Of a stretch of DNA of 64,000 bases, positions 1 to 11,400 are shown in pieces (the first letter of the stretch is position 1; each line of letters starts with the position of its first letter). The translations under genes and the position numbers were made by a program. Location: the NCBI GenBank assembly GCA_023053575.1, contig JAKZAP010000018.1:13668202-13732201 (forward strand). Direction: 5' to 3'. The notes below the pieces were generated by a model that made no database searches, was not told where the DNA came from, and saw nothing but the letters and a program-made list of their open reading frames with translations. The DNA is from Branchinecta lynchi (lineage: Eukaryota > Arthropoda > Branchiopoda > Anostraca > Branchinectidae).

Positions 1-231
1 TATATTGGTCTGGCGGTAACTTTAGGGCCAGTTTTTTTACGTGGAGTCCTGTTCTGATATTAATTTTTACCTTAGGATACGTATAGGTCATGTAGGCTAT
101 ATAGTCGCAGGCATTTACCAACTGGCTAGTAATTTTTACTGACTTTTTCTGCAGAGAAAACGACTTTAAACAACAAAAATGACAATTTTGAAAAAAATCG
201 ACTGATTTTCAGAAAAATCCACTGATTTCCT
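1..231. other. Remnant DNA-transposon-like sequence left of family A copy
   Basis: No gene is visible. Bases 60-100 match, inverted, a short TATAGCC-rich repeat also found near 7,843-7,890 and 12,530-12,590. Bases 115-231 are rich in ACTGATTTTC-like phrases that resume at about 1,450-1,560, so this looks like one old element interrupted by the family A copy. Similar phrases occur at 17,790-17,915, next to a hAT-like end. Confidence 0.35.
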
Positions 232-1447
232 GAACAAGAGATGAAAGCTCATATGGCACTTGTCGGAACAGTTAGTATGTTTGTCAGTTTGTCCCCTCCT
301 GCTCCCCCCCCCCCAGTGATCAGACCCACTCCAGACTTGAAACTGAACATGTGAGACACTCGCTCTTGACACTTGTCGAGTTTCATGCACGTCCGATCAC
401 CCGTTCCTAAGTTATGACTGTCACGAGATTCCGGATTCCCCATCCCTCTACTGCCCCCACAATGGTCGGATCCGGGAAGGGACTATTTTCAAGTCAATAT
501 GTTAGAGTTCCTAATAGGCCTGCCAAGTTTCATGGTCCTAGCACATCTGGAAGCACCCTAGCTCGAGATCACCGGAATTCCGCTGATCTATCTAGGGTTT
601 AAGCTTGTTCTTTCCACCAAGTTCCAACCCGATCCCTCGAATCTGAGCCTTTCAGAAGATTTCCGGTGCCCTTTCCAGCCCCCCCCCCCCCAGTTGCCGT
701 ATCCGGTGCGGATTTGAAAAGGAACATCTGAGGCACATGTTCTTGAGACGTGTCAAGTTTCATGCACGTCCGATGACCCCTTCCAAAGTTATGCATGTTA
801 CTAATTTCCGCAATTTCCCATCCCTCCACTCCCCCTACGATGGTCGGATCGGGGAAACGACTATTCTCAAGGCAGTCTGTCCGGGGCCTTGATATGGCTA
901 CCAAATTTCATCTTCCTAGTACCGAACTCGCGGGATCACCGAATTCCACCCCCCCCCCCTCAGCTCCTCCCACAGTGCCCGAACTTGGTCGGGTTGTGTC
1001 AACGATGTATCTAGGACTTGTGCTTGTTCTTCCCACCAACTTTCGTCCCGATCCCTCCACTCTAAGTGTTTCCCAAGATTTCCGGTTCCCCCCTCCAGCT
1101 CCCCCCAAAGTCACCGAATCCGGTCTGGAGTTTAAGTGGGTCGTCTGAGTCAAGAGTTCTTTCCGAATATCAAATTTCATTAAGATCCGATCACCCGTTC
1201 AAAAGTTATAAATACCTCAAGATTCCGGATTCCCCGTCCCTCCGCGCCCCCCACGATACTCGGATCGGGAAAGTGACTATTTCCTACTTAATTTTTGTTG
1301 GTCCCTGATATGCCTGCCAAGTTTCATCGTCCTAGCTTATGTGGAAGTGCCCGAACTAGCAAAACCCAGACCTACCGACCGACAGACCGACGGACGGACA
1401 GAAATTGCGATCGCTATATGGCACTTGGCCGAAGAGCAAGTACCATA
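232..1447 (+). mobile_element. Family A interspersed element, copy 1 (terminal hairpin, C-rich internal repeats)
   Basis: This is a copy of the commonest repeat in the window, here called family A. The left end carries GCTCATATGGCACTTG (about 246-261). The body is made of diverged internal units of roughly 250 bp, each containing a poly-C run, GTTTCATC and GATCACC phrases. A GACC/GACGG microsatellite follows at 1,376-1,400. The right end is the hairpin TATGGCACTTG...CAAGTACCATA (1,417-1,447). No coding frame is supported; the short open frames are repeat translations. Left-end motif, tandem core, ACGG-type microsatellite and terminal hairpin recall the published pearl/HINE-like non-autonomous elements of molluscs, which are linked to Helitron-like elements. 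That placement is inference. Confidence 0.7.
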
Positions 1448-2260
1448 AGAACCGACTATTTTGACGAAAAATCCATGTTTCCATGAAACAAATCAACTGT
1501 TTTGGCGAAAAATCGCGACGCTTAGCGCCGACTCGGTTATTTTTTACAGACTGGCCGACAGCATTGGAGGGAGGGGCTTCGTCCAATGTTCGGCTTCGTC
1601 CGTGAGGGAATTTTTAAAAATAAACTGACTTGAAAAATTTAATTGAAAAGATATCAAACTATAGTTATATATTCTTGTTGGTGGTCTATCGAATTTAATA
1701 TTTTATATTTTTGTAAACTTAATAACATTTCTAAGAAATGCCTTGGAAAACAAGCAAATACAGAAATTATTCCTCCTCGTCAAGTCAAGATGTCATAGAA
1801 TTTTGAACAAATTATTCAAATAAATGAAAAAAAAAATTCTATCACTGTTTGATAACATCACAGAAACATCTGTTTTAAGTGATCGTTTGCTTTTGTAGGT
1901 GAGTACAATATCACACCGACAACGACTCTTCCTTCATATCCCGGTAGAAGCACGACCCAACCACAACTACACACAAATTCATGCTAACGAGCTTGCAAGG
2001 GCCATATGAGCTTCTAGCTCTTGTTGAGAATTCTGGTAGAAAGACTGGCCTCTTGCCAATGTTTTAAATACTCGAACTTACCAAATTATTGTTGCCAAGA
2101 ATTACTATTAACCAAAATCAGGAACTAAATATATCGATTTAAAAATACAGCCTACATTAAAGGATAGTTGGCATAGAATTTAATACTGACGATTACTTCA
2201 TCTAAAAAAAAATATATAGCCTATCTTCCCTGGATGCAAAAGTTATGAGTTTTCTAAGTA
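1448..2260. other. AT-rich non-coding stretch
   Basis: The first ~110 bases continue the transposon-like sequence interrupted by family A copy 1. Near 2,005-2,025 there is an inverted fragment of the family A left end (CATATGAGCTTCTAGCTC). Nothing else is recognisable. Confidence 0.3.
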
Positions 2261-3358
2261 AACAAGACCAAAGGTGTCGATGGGATCCCAAAAATCTAAG
2301 ATTTGATCCAGAGAATTGGGTCTTGTCTTCTCTAGATCCAGTCTTCGCTAGGCTAATCATCAGAGAAAACCGAGTTCAGATATTCTATATATCTATCCAT
2401 CTATCCATACCTCTATAAGCCATATCTATTTTGACGATACTGACCGAAACTTTCTGCTTTACTTCTGCCCAATTTGCGGTTTCGCCAGAATTCCGAGCGA
2501 ACTACTAGTCCAGCAAAAAGTCCACCTTATCCCTGTAAAGAACATCTAATTAACTTTAAATAAAACTTTGCCTTAAAAGGAATGCAGGTACAACCGGATA
2601 TATGTCCGGGTAAAAATGATTGTCATATACAGACTCAGCGTCTCTTCTTACCCCTAAATCTATCATCTAATCAACTTCAGATAAAACTTTTGCTTTTAAC
2701 ATATTTTCCGGTTTTGGCCGGGTTCCAGGCGAACTAGTTCTCCAGCGAGAAAATGGTTTTCACCATCGTGTTCAGCATGTCTCTTACCCCTAAATCAAAC
2801 ATTTAATCAACTTTAAATAATACTTTCACTTTTAACAACCTTTCCGGTTTTTGCCGGATTCCGGACGAACTACTTGTCCGGCGAGAAATTGATTTTCACC
2901 ACCATGCTCAGCATGTCTTCTTACCCCTAAATCAAAACATTTAATCAACTTCAAATGAAACATTTTCTTTTAACCAACTTTCCGGTTTTGCCGGATTCCG
3001 GACGAACTACATGTCCAGCGAGAAAATGGATTTCACCATCGTGTTCAGCATGTCTTCTTACCCCTATTTCAAAACATTTAATCCACTTCAAATGAGACTT
3101 ACTTTTAGCAAACTTTCCGGTTTTGGCCGGATTCCGGACGAACTACTTGTCCGAGAAGAAATGGTTTTCACCATCGTGTCCAGCATGTCTTCTTACTTCA
3201 TAATCGACTATCACAATAGCTTTCAAAAAATATTTTTTTTGTCCCTTAATTTGAGACTATCTCAATATCTCAATCCCTTCGAGTATTATCGTGCGGACAG
3301 ACGCACAACTTTTGTGATGTCATAGGTATCCCTCCACTTACGTTTTGGGATCCCAAAA
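2261..3358 (+). mobile_element. Family B interspersed element, copy 1, full length
   Basis: The left end begins AACAAGACCAAAGG and includes GATGGGATCCCAAAA. About 50 bases further in, the phrase GGGTCTTGTC is the inverse of the first bases, so the left end can fold back. The body holds about five tandem units of roughly 110-125 bp with the phrases TTTTCCGGTTTTGGCCGGATTC, GGCGAGAAAATGG and CAGCATGTCTTCTTACCCC. The right end has a degenerate GCGGACAGACGC microsatellite, TGATGTCATAGGTATCCC and finally the perfect palindrome TTTTGGGATCCCAAAA (3,343-3,358). There is no coding capacity. Nine further full or partial copies occur in the window. Confidence 0.75.
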
Positions 3359-4781
3359 ATCTTTTAGGTTCTTGTCACCAATTTAATGTCATGCTTGCCC
3401 ATTTTTTGGGAAGCTTTCGAACGCTGAAGCTACTGACTCACGAAACAACATCAGCCTTAGAATACAAGCAGTTAGTGCTTGCACGACAAATCTTGGCCGG
3501 ACGTCGTTCTCAACTATTGACCCCGTTTGCAACCGTTTTCTTACACGACCAAACTAGATTGCTCTTCATGGCAGCCAACAAGCGAAGCCATGTCTTCTTC
3601 CACCCATCGTATTCATGCACGACTGGCTTAGTCATCAGGGCGAGCCATTGGGTCTCCTATAGTCTCTGACCCTTCCTAGAGACTACATTCGGTTCCAGGT
3701 CAGCGTTGACCATCAGAAGCAATGTCTGTTGTTGTCCTCGCCCCCCGCTTACTTCTTCCACCCTGGGGGGGGGGGGGAGTTTGACTCGCGCCAAACTCGA
3801 AAAGAGCAACATCGGATCGTCGGAATATGTGCACAAACAGTCTTAGGCTCTGATTGGGGTCGACCGAAGCGGTCGTTGCGATCTGCCAGTGTTTGCACTT
3901 CCTCATTACCTGTGGTCCTGAGGTTTCGGTTTCAGTATGGGTAGAGGGCATCTATGGTAGAATGCATTCAGTCCACGTGCTTCTGCGGGGTTTCAGCTGT
4001 GAAGCTCTGCGGGGACCATATAGAAGTATCGACAGGACAAGGCCTTCGTAGTCTAGGGCTATATTTAGTATGTGTGGTGCCCTTTGACCCTACTTTCGAC
4101 TTAATCAGCGAAGAGGTTTGAATCCTCGGTATAATCGAGAGAAAACCGATGGAAAGGCTTGGGATGACTTGCACCCCCTTGTGCTTATCCATGATCCTTT
4201 ACTACTGAATAAGTGACGAACTTCCGTGACGAACGGTCCGTGAAGCCCATACTCGTTCTGAAACCCGCTTTGGTTTGGTCTTGGGCGTCTGTATGAATTC
4301 CCTGAAGCTTTGCAGTAGGATAGCTGCAAAGATTTTTGCTGCACTTACTATCAGAAAGATACCACTATAGTTTTGTACAATCAACTTTGTGACCTTTTCT
4401 TTTAAAAAGGGAAAGGGATGGTCCATGATGGAGTTGCGCTAGTCTACGAAGACGTATTCCAGATGTCGACGATGATGTTGTAGAGGTATAGCAGACGGGC
4501 TATTCTAACGGATCCTCGTCTGCGGTTGCATTATCATTGTCTGATAGGATAGTCATAGATTTCCTTTACAGTGAGAGAGCTGAAGACTGGAGTGTTCCTC
4601 TAGAAACATCAGCAGAAATGCGGACAATTTTGTTTTCTCCTGAGCGCCACCACATGTATGCAGCATACATCTTGAATGTGAAGGAACGTTGCCCACGTTA
4701 TCGCTATATGTTGCAACCCTCGTTCTTGTTTCCGTGAACCCCCACTGTAACGCAAACAGGGTGTAAGTATACGGGAAATTT
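3359..4781. other. Unassigned stretch with no supported gene
   Basis: Open frames of 60-105 codons occur (for example 3,391-3,669 +), but none shows a recognisable domain, and frames on both strands are of similar length. A poly-G run lies at about 3,766-3,777. The last few hundred bases may be the decayed 5' part of the hAT transposase that follows; I could not find its 5' terminal repeat. Confidence 0.3.
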
Positions 4782-5924
4782 TTGTCGGTAAACTTTGTAG
4801 AAGGGTATAACGAAGGTGCTGGCCTTGCCCAAGAGATAATCAAAGTTTTACAAAAGCTGAAGATTGACATTGACGAGTTGGCCTTTCAGAGCTACGACTT
4901 TGCAAGTAATAAAAGCGGAAAATTCGAAGGAGCCCAAGCTCACATCTCTAGTGCTCTTGGAAGGGAGGTGCCCAATCTGCGGGCTCTCAGGGGTAACATA
5001 ATTGTCGAACATTGCTATGCTACCGGCACCTTGACGCGAAACATGTTGGAGTACTCCAGCAAGTTTACGTATGTTTCACGGGGGGATCTAAACGTGTCAA
5101 CCTTTCTGAAAAGCGGTTGCAGAAGTAGAAGGGAAACAAACACTAAAAGGCTTGTCTGAAACTAAAGGGGCTGCCCGATCAGAATCGCTTAAAGCTCTGT
5201 GGAGCACCCTCCCGGAAATTGTCGGTCTTCTTCGAGAAATCGCCCATTCAGCAAATATCACAGACCACGAAACTAGGACAAAGGCAGATAGCCTACTCAC
5301 TGCAGTCTTTGATTTGATTTTGTCGCTATTTTAATGTTCACGGAAAAGGTATTGTCTCAGACAAATGATCTAATCCGAGACGTGCAAGTCGTCGAACTTG
5401 ATATCGTGGGCGCGTGTCGTTAGATGAAAGGGACTAGTTCGGTTCTGAAGTCATCTCTTGAAGACGAAAGTCTCCTTCAGAATCAAGTACAAGCATCCAC
5501 TGAGATGATGAGGAATCACACTCAGAGGAGACTGAAACTCAGGAAATCATAGAAAGGGAGTACAGGCGTTTCCACCGCCCACGCCGGCTCCCTAGGCGAT
5601 ATGTGTAGCAAGACGAGGCTACTCCGGAACTACCCATTAGTTCCCGCGATTTCTACATAAGTAAATTTATGAAAGTGTTGAAAGTCTTGTGTAAAGAGCT
5701 AGAAAAAGCTCATGAGGAGAGTAAGCTTCTTGTCTTGCCAGTGTTTCAGTGTCCGGTGGGACTCGATCCTTCAAAATGTGCAGCTTTCTCGCAGCATTTT
5801 CCGCTGACACAACTCCCTCCCGAGGCCTTCACGTCACGGATGGAAATTTTCCGACAGGTTGTTATGGACGTGCACGGTTGCTCGATAAGTGCAACTCAAG
5901 ATTTGCCGTTTTCAGTCTTGTTAT
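4782..5924 (+). pseudogene. hAT-superfamily transposase (DUF4371/RNase H-like part), decayed
   Basis: This is the middle of a hAT transposase, the enzyme that cuts and joins transposon ends. At 4,782-5,030 the reading contains FVEGYNEGAGLAQEI followed by a QSYDFASNKSGKFEG block. This corresponds to the family phrase around GQGYDNGANMKGK in DUF4371-type hAT proteins; the final N and G positions are partly altered. At 5,152-5,334 a block with LSETKGAARSESLKALWSTL matches the family's LSxTRWxARxxAxKAL region, with the conserved Trp replaced by Gly. A further block continues at 5,669-5,925. Frameshifts (about 4,790 and 5,130) and stops after 5,335 make it non-functional. The frame ends abruptly where a family A copy begins. 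The C-terminal dimerisation domain reappears at 7,260. Confidence 0.75.
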
Positions 5925-6530
5925 GGCACTTGCAGTTCCGCTCAAGTGCCAAATACCGATCACTTTTCGGTCTGTCGGTCGGTCTGTCTGTCAGGCCGCT
6001 CATCTCGAGTTAGGAAACTTCCAGATGTGCTAGGACGATGAAGCTTGGCAGGCATATTAGGGACCCGACCAAACTAACTTTGAAATAGTCACTTCCTGGA
6101 TCCGACTACCGTGGGGAGAGTGGATGAGGGGGAATCTAGAATATTCACATATTTATAACTTTTGAACGGGGAATCGGATCTTAGTGAAACTTAATATTTG
6201 GATGTCCATTTCAAGTGCAGACAGGATCCGATCAATGTGGGGAAGTCGGGGGGGGGGGGGGGCGGACATTTTGTGACACGCTTGGAATATAACGATTGGG
6301 ATAAGATTTTGTGGGAAGAACAAGCGTAAGCCCTAGATACATCAGTGATAGAACCGGACCGGATTCAGTCACTCTGGGGGAGTTGGAGTGGGGTCTTGAA
6401 TTCCGGTGATCGCAGTTTAAGGTTGGCTACTTCCAGATGTGCTAGGATGATGAAACTTGGCTTGAACAGATTGACTTGCAAGATTGGCTTACAAATTGTC
6501 ACTTTCCAGATCCAACCATCCCTTAAAGGA
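5923..6530 (-). mobile_element. Family A element, copy 2, inserted into the hAT pseudogene
   Basis: The hairpin end is on the left: TGGCACTTG...CAAGTGCCA at about 5,926-5,951, followed by a GGTCTGTC-type microsatellite (5,968-5,993). The body carries G-runs (about 6,247-6,262), as expected for a minus-strand copy. The right limit is approximate and the distal end is truncated or diverged. Its position inside the transposase frame shows it arrived after the hAT element. Confidence 0.65.
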
Positions 6531-7259
6531 CTCCTGAACAATGAAACCATACTTGAACACACCATGGAGAATGCATTTACAGACGTGGCCACGGACAGCA
6601 TTCTTCTCCTGCGCGTGACGTTTTCGAAATATGGATGTTAGTTTCTGGAGGTTTGCAATTCCAGACTCCAAGACAAAAAGCGCAATTCATTCAAATCTTG
6701 TACAGCGCTAGCCCGATCGTAGTGGAATTTCTTGTAGATATACGTTTTGGCTTAATCTGGTTAAAAAATATTCCACAAGAAGGGTTGATTGGAGACATTT
6801 GTTCATTTCTAAAATTGTTCGGCACTGAAACAAGGACAGATGCACAATGGAGCAAAAATCATAGCTTGGAAACGCTATTTCGTATTTGGATGGGGTTTTG
6901 TGCAGGCAATGTTAACGGAAGTCATACAGATAGGGATGATACTTGGTATTCTTCATTCAGGTGTCTTTAAAGTACTCATCTTAACCGCAAAGTACAAAAA
7001 TACTTGCAATCAATACCTACATTTTATATCCTTGACTGAGTTGAAACACAGCGAATTAAGCAGAAGTTGAAGTTGGAGAGAAGCAACCGTCGAAAGCAGC
7101 TATTTAAAAAAAACGAAAAAACAAAAAACCTACATTTTCATGATTCCCATGGTCCAATGATCATTTTTGCCTCAAAGATTTTGATTATGATGATTACAGA
7201 AAAAAAATTTACCAAATGATTCAATCTCGTCTCAACTCCCCCTCCCACTTGTTTACAGA
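6531..7259. other. Probable decayed hAT spacer, unassigned
   Basis: Lies between the family A copy and the hAT dimerisation domain, so it should hold the missing middle of the transposase, but I recognise no motif in it. Several short + frames (6,635-7,070) are present without domain signatures. A CT-rich tract ending TTTACAG directly precedes the next coding block at 7,260. Confidence 0.3.
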
Positions 7260-7515
7260 GCATTCATCTTCGCAAAGACCATCCCTGTAACTTCGGCAGA
7301 AGGCGAGCGCATTTTTAGCAAAATGAAGCTTATCAAAAACCGACTTCGAAGCACCATGGGTGAGGAACGGTTAGATCTCCTAATGTTGATGGCCTGTGAA
7401 AAAAGATATAGTGAATCACATTGAGGCAGAGGTACTAATAGACAAGTGGAAGCCAGTAAAAAATGGCACACGTCTAATATACTTTTGCCTGATTAGAATT
7501 TTTCTTTCTAAGTGA
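7260..7515 (+). pseudogene. hAT transposase C-terminal dimerisation domain, frameshifted
   Basis: The reading contains TIPVTSAEGERIFSKMKLIK, then NRL and a block ending LLMLMACEK. This is the canonical hAT C-terminal dimerisation domain (S-AE-R-FS-MK--K---R--M). An A-run at 7,399-7,404 carries a one-base shift; in the alternative frame the protein continues DIVNHIEAEVL and ends at the TGA at 7,513-7,515. The tract just before the block resembles a splice acceptor (CCTCCCACTTGTTTACAG), so this could have been a separate exon of the transposase. It is the downstream piece of the pseudogene starting at 4,782. Confidence 0.85.
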
Positions 7516-7660
7516 TATGGTACTAATTAGCAATTATACATACAATATGTGACCATAAACGAAAAGTTTTGCGTTCCTGACTATTATGGTATTCCGTCGG
7601 CACACACGGAAATTTGTCGGCACATTCTGGGCTGTCCCCCCCCCCCCCCAACCCTAGGAA

Positions 7661-7675
7661 GGTAGTTACGCCCCT
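7661..7675 (+). repeat. Probable 3' terminal inverted repeat of the hAT element
   Basis: GTAGTTACGCCCCTG is the inverse of CAGGGGCGTAACTAC, a typical hAT-type terminus (CAGNGGCG...). It lies about 145 bp after the transposase stop, just past a C-run. The mate at the 5' end was not found. Confidence 0.55.
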
Positions 7676-8877
7676 GGTGACGACTCATCGTTAGAGCAAG
7701 CAGATTTCTATGCGAATAGCCTAGGAGATGCTAGAATTGATGACAACTCCGGATTCAGCACAAAAAACGGACCAATGGTAGTGGGAGAAACTTAGTTTTG
7801 TGGAGACTTGTTCATTGTTGGCTATTGAGCCTGCACGCTATATAGCCTATATGACCTATACTATCTTACGAGAAAAACTAATAGTCCGGGCGCTACTCAA
7901 CATATCTCGCTTATTTCTGAATTGAGGTGATCAGAAAAACACAGTCAGTTTGACAATAGTTTGCGACTATATCGACCACGCTTAATCTGAGTATGGGTGG
8001 TGGCAAAGCTGTAGGCGTCGGCTTGACCTTGTAAAAGCAAAAAAACACCCTTTTTAGGCCTGTAAAATGTGTCCAGACTGTTTATTATTTTTCTAAGGTT
8101 GTACTAGACCAATTTAGTTGCAGGACATCTTATTGTATTCCTAAGAATGTCGTCTCTTTGAATAAGTTAATTTTTTCCGATATCTCGTATAGTCCCGGAG
8201 CTATAGGCTAGTATTTATTAATTTTCTCTGAAAATCTCGAAATTCATAGGTTTATTTCCGGGTTCGGCACGTATCCAGGGGTGGGAGTGAGACCTATATA
8301 TCGCATATTTTAAAACTTGTCCTATAATATACCATATTGAGTCAAAAACCTTATATTCTCCTGTATTTCAGCTTTTGCTGTTTTTTTCGTAAATTTCGAA
8401 GTTAATTCTGCCAAAACTGCGCAAAGGTCGAAGTAATTAATGTCAGAAGATGGGTCATGAGATATTTCATCTAAATAAGCTGTTTTTTTATCCTATTTTG
8501 TCCTATATTTTGCTGTGAAAAATCCTATATCCTATATATATTTTAGCCTTAGGTTCCCAAGCCTGCACGTATCTCGAAATTTATTTTATTTTTAGGATAT
8601 TTTATACTTTACCAGAATTTTCCTTGGGTACGGAGCTTCACATTGCTTTAAAGTTTCAAGCTCCGACTATTCTATGAAGCCGTACAGAATTTTTCGTAAA
8701 AAGTATAGGCCAAAAATGCATGAGAAAATATGTCATTGCAAAATGGTGATGTGACACAATATTCCATACTAGAATTTAGCTTAAAATTTAAATATCAACT
8801 TTATTTTTCAAATAAATATTAACTACGGTTATTATAGGCTAATTACTTATTTATGGGCCTTAAACTTTTTCTGGAAA
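7676..8877. other. AT-rich non-coding stretch
   Basis: It contains a copy of the TATAGCCTATATGACCTAT repeat (7,843-7,890) and CCTATAT-rich low-complexity sequence (8,325-8,550). A 37-codon open stretch just after the hAT terminus (7,683-7,795) has no recognisable domain. Confidence 0.3.
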
Positions 8878-9267
8878 ATGGTACTGCGAGACATGGTTCT
8901 ATGCCCAGTTGTGACCCCGAGTCCAACGGTAGTGTTCGTTTGGCAATCGCCTGTCCAACTTGTTTTTCACAGGCTATCTAATTTTGCCATAAGCTCTAAT
9001 TTTATTGGAAATATCGTTGTATATCTAGATTACAATGAACCCATGGAGCTCTCTAAAGTAGTAAATGACCCGGAAGCACAACGCTTGACAAAAGCTGTAG
9101 CAAAAATGCTGTCCATGCTCAACCGGGGGAACATAGGGAATTACACTAATCTCAATGGAAGTTGTCAAGTGGACAACCTCGTAATATTCTGTGCTTTGAT
9201 TTTCACTGTACTTAGTCGACTTGCCGGAACTGAGAATATAAGTAAATTTGACAGTGAAGAAATCTAA
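8878..9267 (+). CDS. Unrecognised open frame, possibly a decayed coding region
   Basis: A 129-codon frame. The second half reads as plausible protein (YLDYNEPMELSKVVN, then LTKAVAKMLSMLNRGNIGNY), with charged and hydrophobic residues in a normal mix and no repeat structure. I recognise no domain. It is followed by a second open frame 200 bp downstream on the same strand (9,466-9,954), so the two may be pieces of one broken gene or retroelement. No promoter or splice context decides a start. It could equally be chance. Confidence 0.2.
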   Translation: MVLRDMVLCPVVTPSPTVVFVWQSPVQLVFHRLSNFAISSNFIGNIVVYLDYNEPMELSKVVNDPEAQRLTKAVAKMLSMLNRGNIGNYTNLNGSCQVDNLVIFCALIFTVLSRLAGTENISKFDSEEI

Positions 9268-9465
9268 AGTGTAATGTTTGAGAAACCAGTGAAGTTCAGT
9301 AATGTGGTGCCTTCTGTCAAAATCTCTGTTGTCTGTGGTCGTTATTGATCGATTTCTTTGTGACGAGGAGTCATTGGTGACTCAATCAAGTCGCTGATGA
9401 GACAGTGGGAAAGAGCCTCCTGAGAGCAAGTGCTTGTAGTTTAAAGAACCTGGAAGCATATTTCG

Positions 9466-9954
9466 TTGGAAAACACAATGCCCATTCCAATATTAGAAGT
9501 AAAGACTGTATCGCGAAATAAACAGGTCAAACACTCGAGAAACAAGACCGGTCACACCGTTCATGTTGAATCAGAAGCTGTTAAAAAGATCTGGTTGCTG
9601 TTGGCACTTAAGTCCGGTAGCCTGCCAAGTCAAGTTTTCTCGAATTCATTCTCAGCTCTACATTTAGAAGGCTGGCGAAGCGAAGTAGCGAATAACATGA
9701 TCACGGGAAATTGTGTGGTGGCAGATTTCATGCCGTTAATCCGAAAAATCCGGCCGCAAATGCCAGACAAAACCGAAAACATCGACATTTTCAAAACGAA
9801 TCCTTGCAAGGCTGTTAAATCGACCCCCAAAATCTATAACGAGTTTCATACTGTAGGTGATGGACATGAGGGAAAGCTCGGTCTTGTAAACATTCCCGGT
9901 CATCCTATTGTTCTGAAAGGCATAAATGGATGTCATAAGCCGACAGGAAATTGA
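9466..9954 (+). CDS. Unrecognised open frame of 162 codons
   Basis: This is one of the longest frames outside the retroelements. It contains VKKIWLLLALKSGSLPSQ and a KIRPQMPDKTENIDIFKTN block, ending with GHPIVLKGINGCHKPTGN. No family is recognised, and no cysteine/histidine or catalytic signature stands out. It sits downstream of the 8,878-9,267 frame on the same strand. I cannot exclude a fossil mobile-element protein or a host exon cluster. Confidence 0.22.
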   Translation: MENTMPIPILEVKTVSRNKQVKHSRNKTGHTVHVESEAVKKIWLLLALKSGSLPSQVFSNSFSALHLEGWRSEVANNMITGNCVVADFMPLIRKIRPQMPDKTENIDIFKTNPCKAVKSTPKIYNEFHTVGDGHEGKLGLVNIPGHPIVLKGINGCHKPTGN

Positions 9955-10599
9955 ATGACGATGAGTTTCGTCGTTGCGAATTGCACGGTGCGAGAAAACT
10001 CGAATAGTACGCTGTATTTTTTAAATTCTGGAGCCATTTCTGTCACTCTGACTTGCGATTCATAGATTACCTCTCTGACGGAATCGGTGAAAGAATAAAA
10101 AGCTGTCGTAGTCTCTATGTTGTGTTTGGTTTTCTCTTGTTATATTTTTTTTTTTGTTACAGTGTTTCCTTCTTCTTTTCTTTCTTTATTCATACTCCGT
10201 CTATGCCATGTGATTTTTGATGGGTGAAAAAGAAAATTATTATTAATTATTATTATTATTATAAAGGTGTTAAAACTGGTCCCATCCAAAATTAACAAGC
10301 CCAAACTACGAATCTACCTTATGCAGCACACATGCAGAAGTAGACACGCGCGTGGCTGTCCGTCTGCGAATGTTACTGAAAAATGATGTTCCCAAGTAAT
10401 TGTTGAAGCGAATCATACAGCCATTGTAGTCATTCTGTTACAGATCCATCGCGAACTATTCCTTTGCAGATGTTACCCGGTCTATGAACCCAAGCTTTAA
10501 GTTCAGTTCCGTGAAAAGTCTTTCCGACCCAACAAACTGCGAACAGAAAATCATGGGCTGTAAAGGTATCAGCACTAGCCTTGACAGGCGAAGCTGGCG
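9955..10599. other. Non-coding stretch with ATT microsatellite
   Basis: A T-rich tract (10,147-10,156) and an ATT/AAT trinucleotide run (10,237-10,261) are present. Nothing else is supported. Confidence 0.35.
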
Positions 10600-10866
10600 G
10601 TGCTGACCTCCGTCTCTTGGCCCTCAGCCAGGAAGTGCAATGGGGGGTTGGGGCCAGCCATCCTGTGCTTTCACACACCCTTCTTGCCACCTTCCCCGGA
10701 TTTCTCCAGGTACCCATTTGACGCTTGGTGGACTTTGGCTTGTCTTACAGGGTTACGCCACTAATTCTCGTCCCAAACCAAACAGTAGGCACTACCGGGA
10801 CTCGAACAAGCGACCCTTCACTTGCGAGTCCGGCGCTCTAACCACTCGGCCACGGAGGATACGGCT
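10600..10866 (-). mobile_element. tRNA-derived SINE, copy 1
   Basis: Read on the minus strand, the right end is a tRNA-like head: an A-box-like TGGCCGAGTGG (complement of 10,843-10,853) and a B-box-like TTGTTCGAGTCCC (complement of 10,796-10,808). These are the internal promoter elements of RNA polymerase III. The tRNA-unrelated body shares TTAGTG...CCCTGTAAGA and GATGGCTGGCCCCAA-like phrases with the sequence following the tRNA head at 52,605 on the other strand. Two dispersed copies with the same body argue for a SINE, not a tRNA gene. The distal end is approximate. Confidence 0.7.
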
Positions 10867-11036
10867 GCTACAATTGCAATAGTGCACCTGGTGCAGTCAG
10901 CTTTCCCTTTCCGAAAGGCAAAAACGACCTTTGCTGTCATTCAATAAATTGCGGAGCTCACACTGGAAGTGAGGATTGATACTCTAAATGAATACTCTAA
11001 ATTTTATCGATATATGGCACAAAATATTCCTTCAAC

Positions 11037-11400
11037 CCACTAAAGTTTTGCTGGCCCGCCACGAAACTTTAGGGGACAGTCCAGTGATCTCAGGGATGAG
11101 GCTCTGAGCCTCGTTTTTGTTGCATGCTGCAGGTCCACTTCCCGGCCGATTCCGGACTGATTCTTTCTACATCCGTTTTTGCACTGCAGCGCTTCCGAGG
11201 AAGACGGCAGCGCTTCTCGAGAATCTCGTACTTGCTCCCCGACCAAAACCGTGCTTCCCTGCAAGATGCTGCAGCGCTGCCGCTTCAACCAAGAAGAAAG
11301 TGAATCCAAAAATGTATATTATGCAAAAGCAAAGAAGTGCTGCAGCAGCGAAGCGGCAGCGCTATTGCAACAAAAAGGAGGCTCTGGCCTCCACCTGTCA
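11037..11400. repeat. Cluster of short inverted repeats
   Basis: CTAAAGTTT and AAACTTTAG (11,040-11,074) form a 9-bp stem. GAGGCTCTGAGCCTC (11,098-11,112) is a palindrome. AGCGCTGCCGCTT and AAGCGGCAGCGCT (about 11,273-11,363) form a 13-bp perfect inverted pair around an A-rich loop. Similar GCAGCGCTTC phrases occur at 11,185-11,220. This may be a degenerate palindromic MITE. Confidence 0.4.

Noticed and set aside
599..1180. Frames of 90-117 codons within family A copy 1
   Set aside because: Similar frames recur in other family A copies with unrelated stops; composition follows the repeat.
7683..7795. Possible exon (EQADFYANSLGD...) after the hAT terminus
   Set aside because: No convincing acceptor or donor, no recognised domain, and it does not fit the C2 gene.
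10793..10862. A functional tRNA gene (and the one at 52,610-52,680)
   Set aside because: Both heads are followed by the same non-tRNA body, so they are SINE heads; the cloverleaf pairing is also poor.
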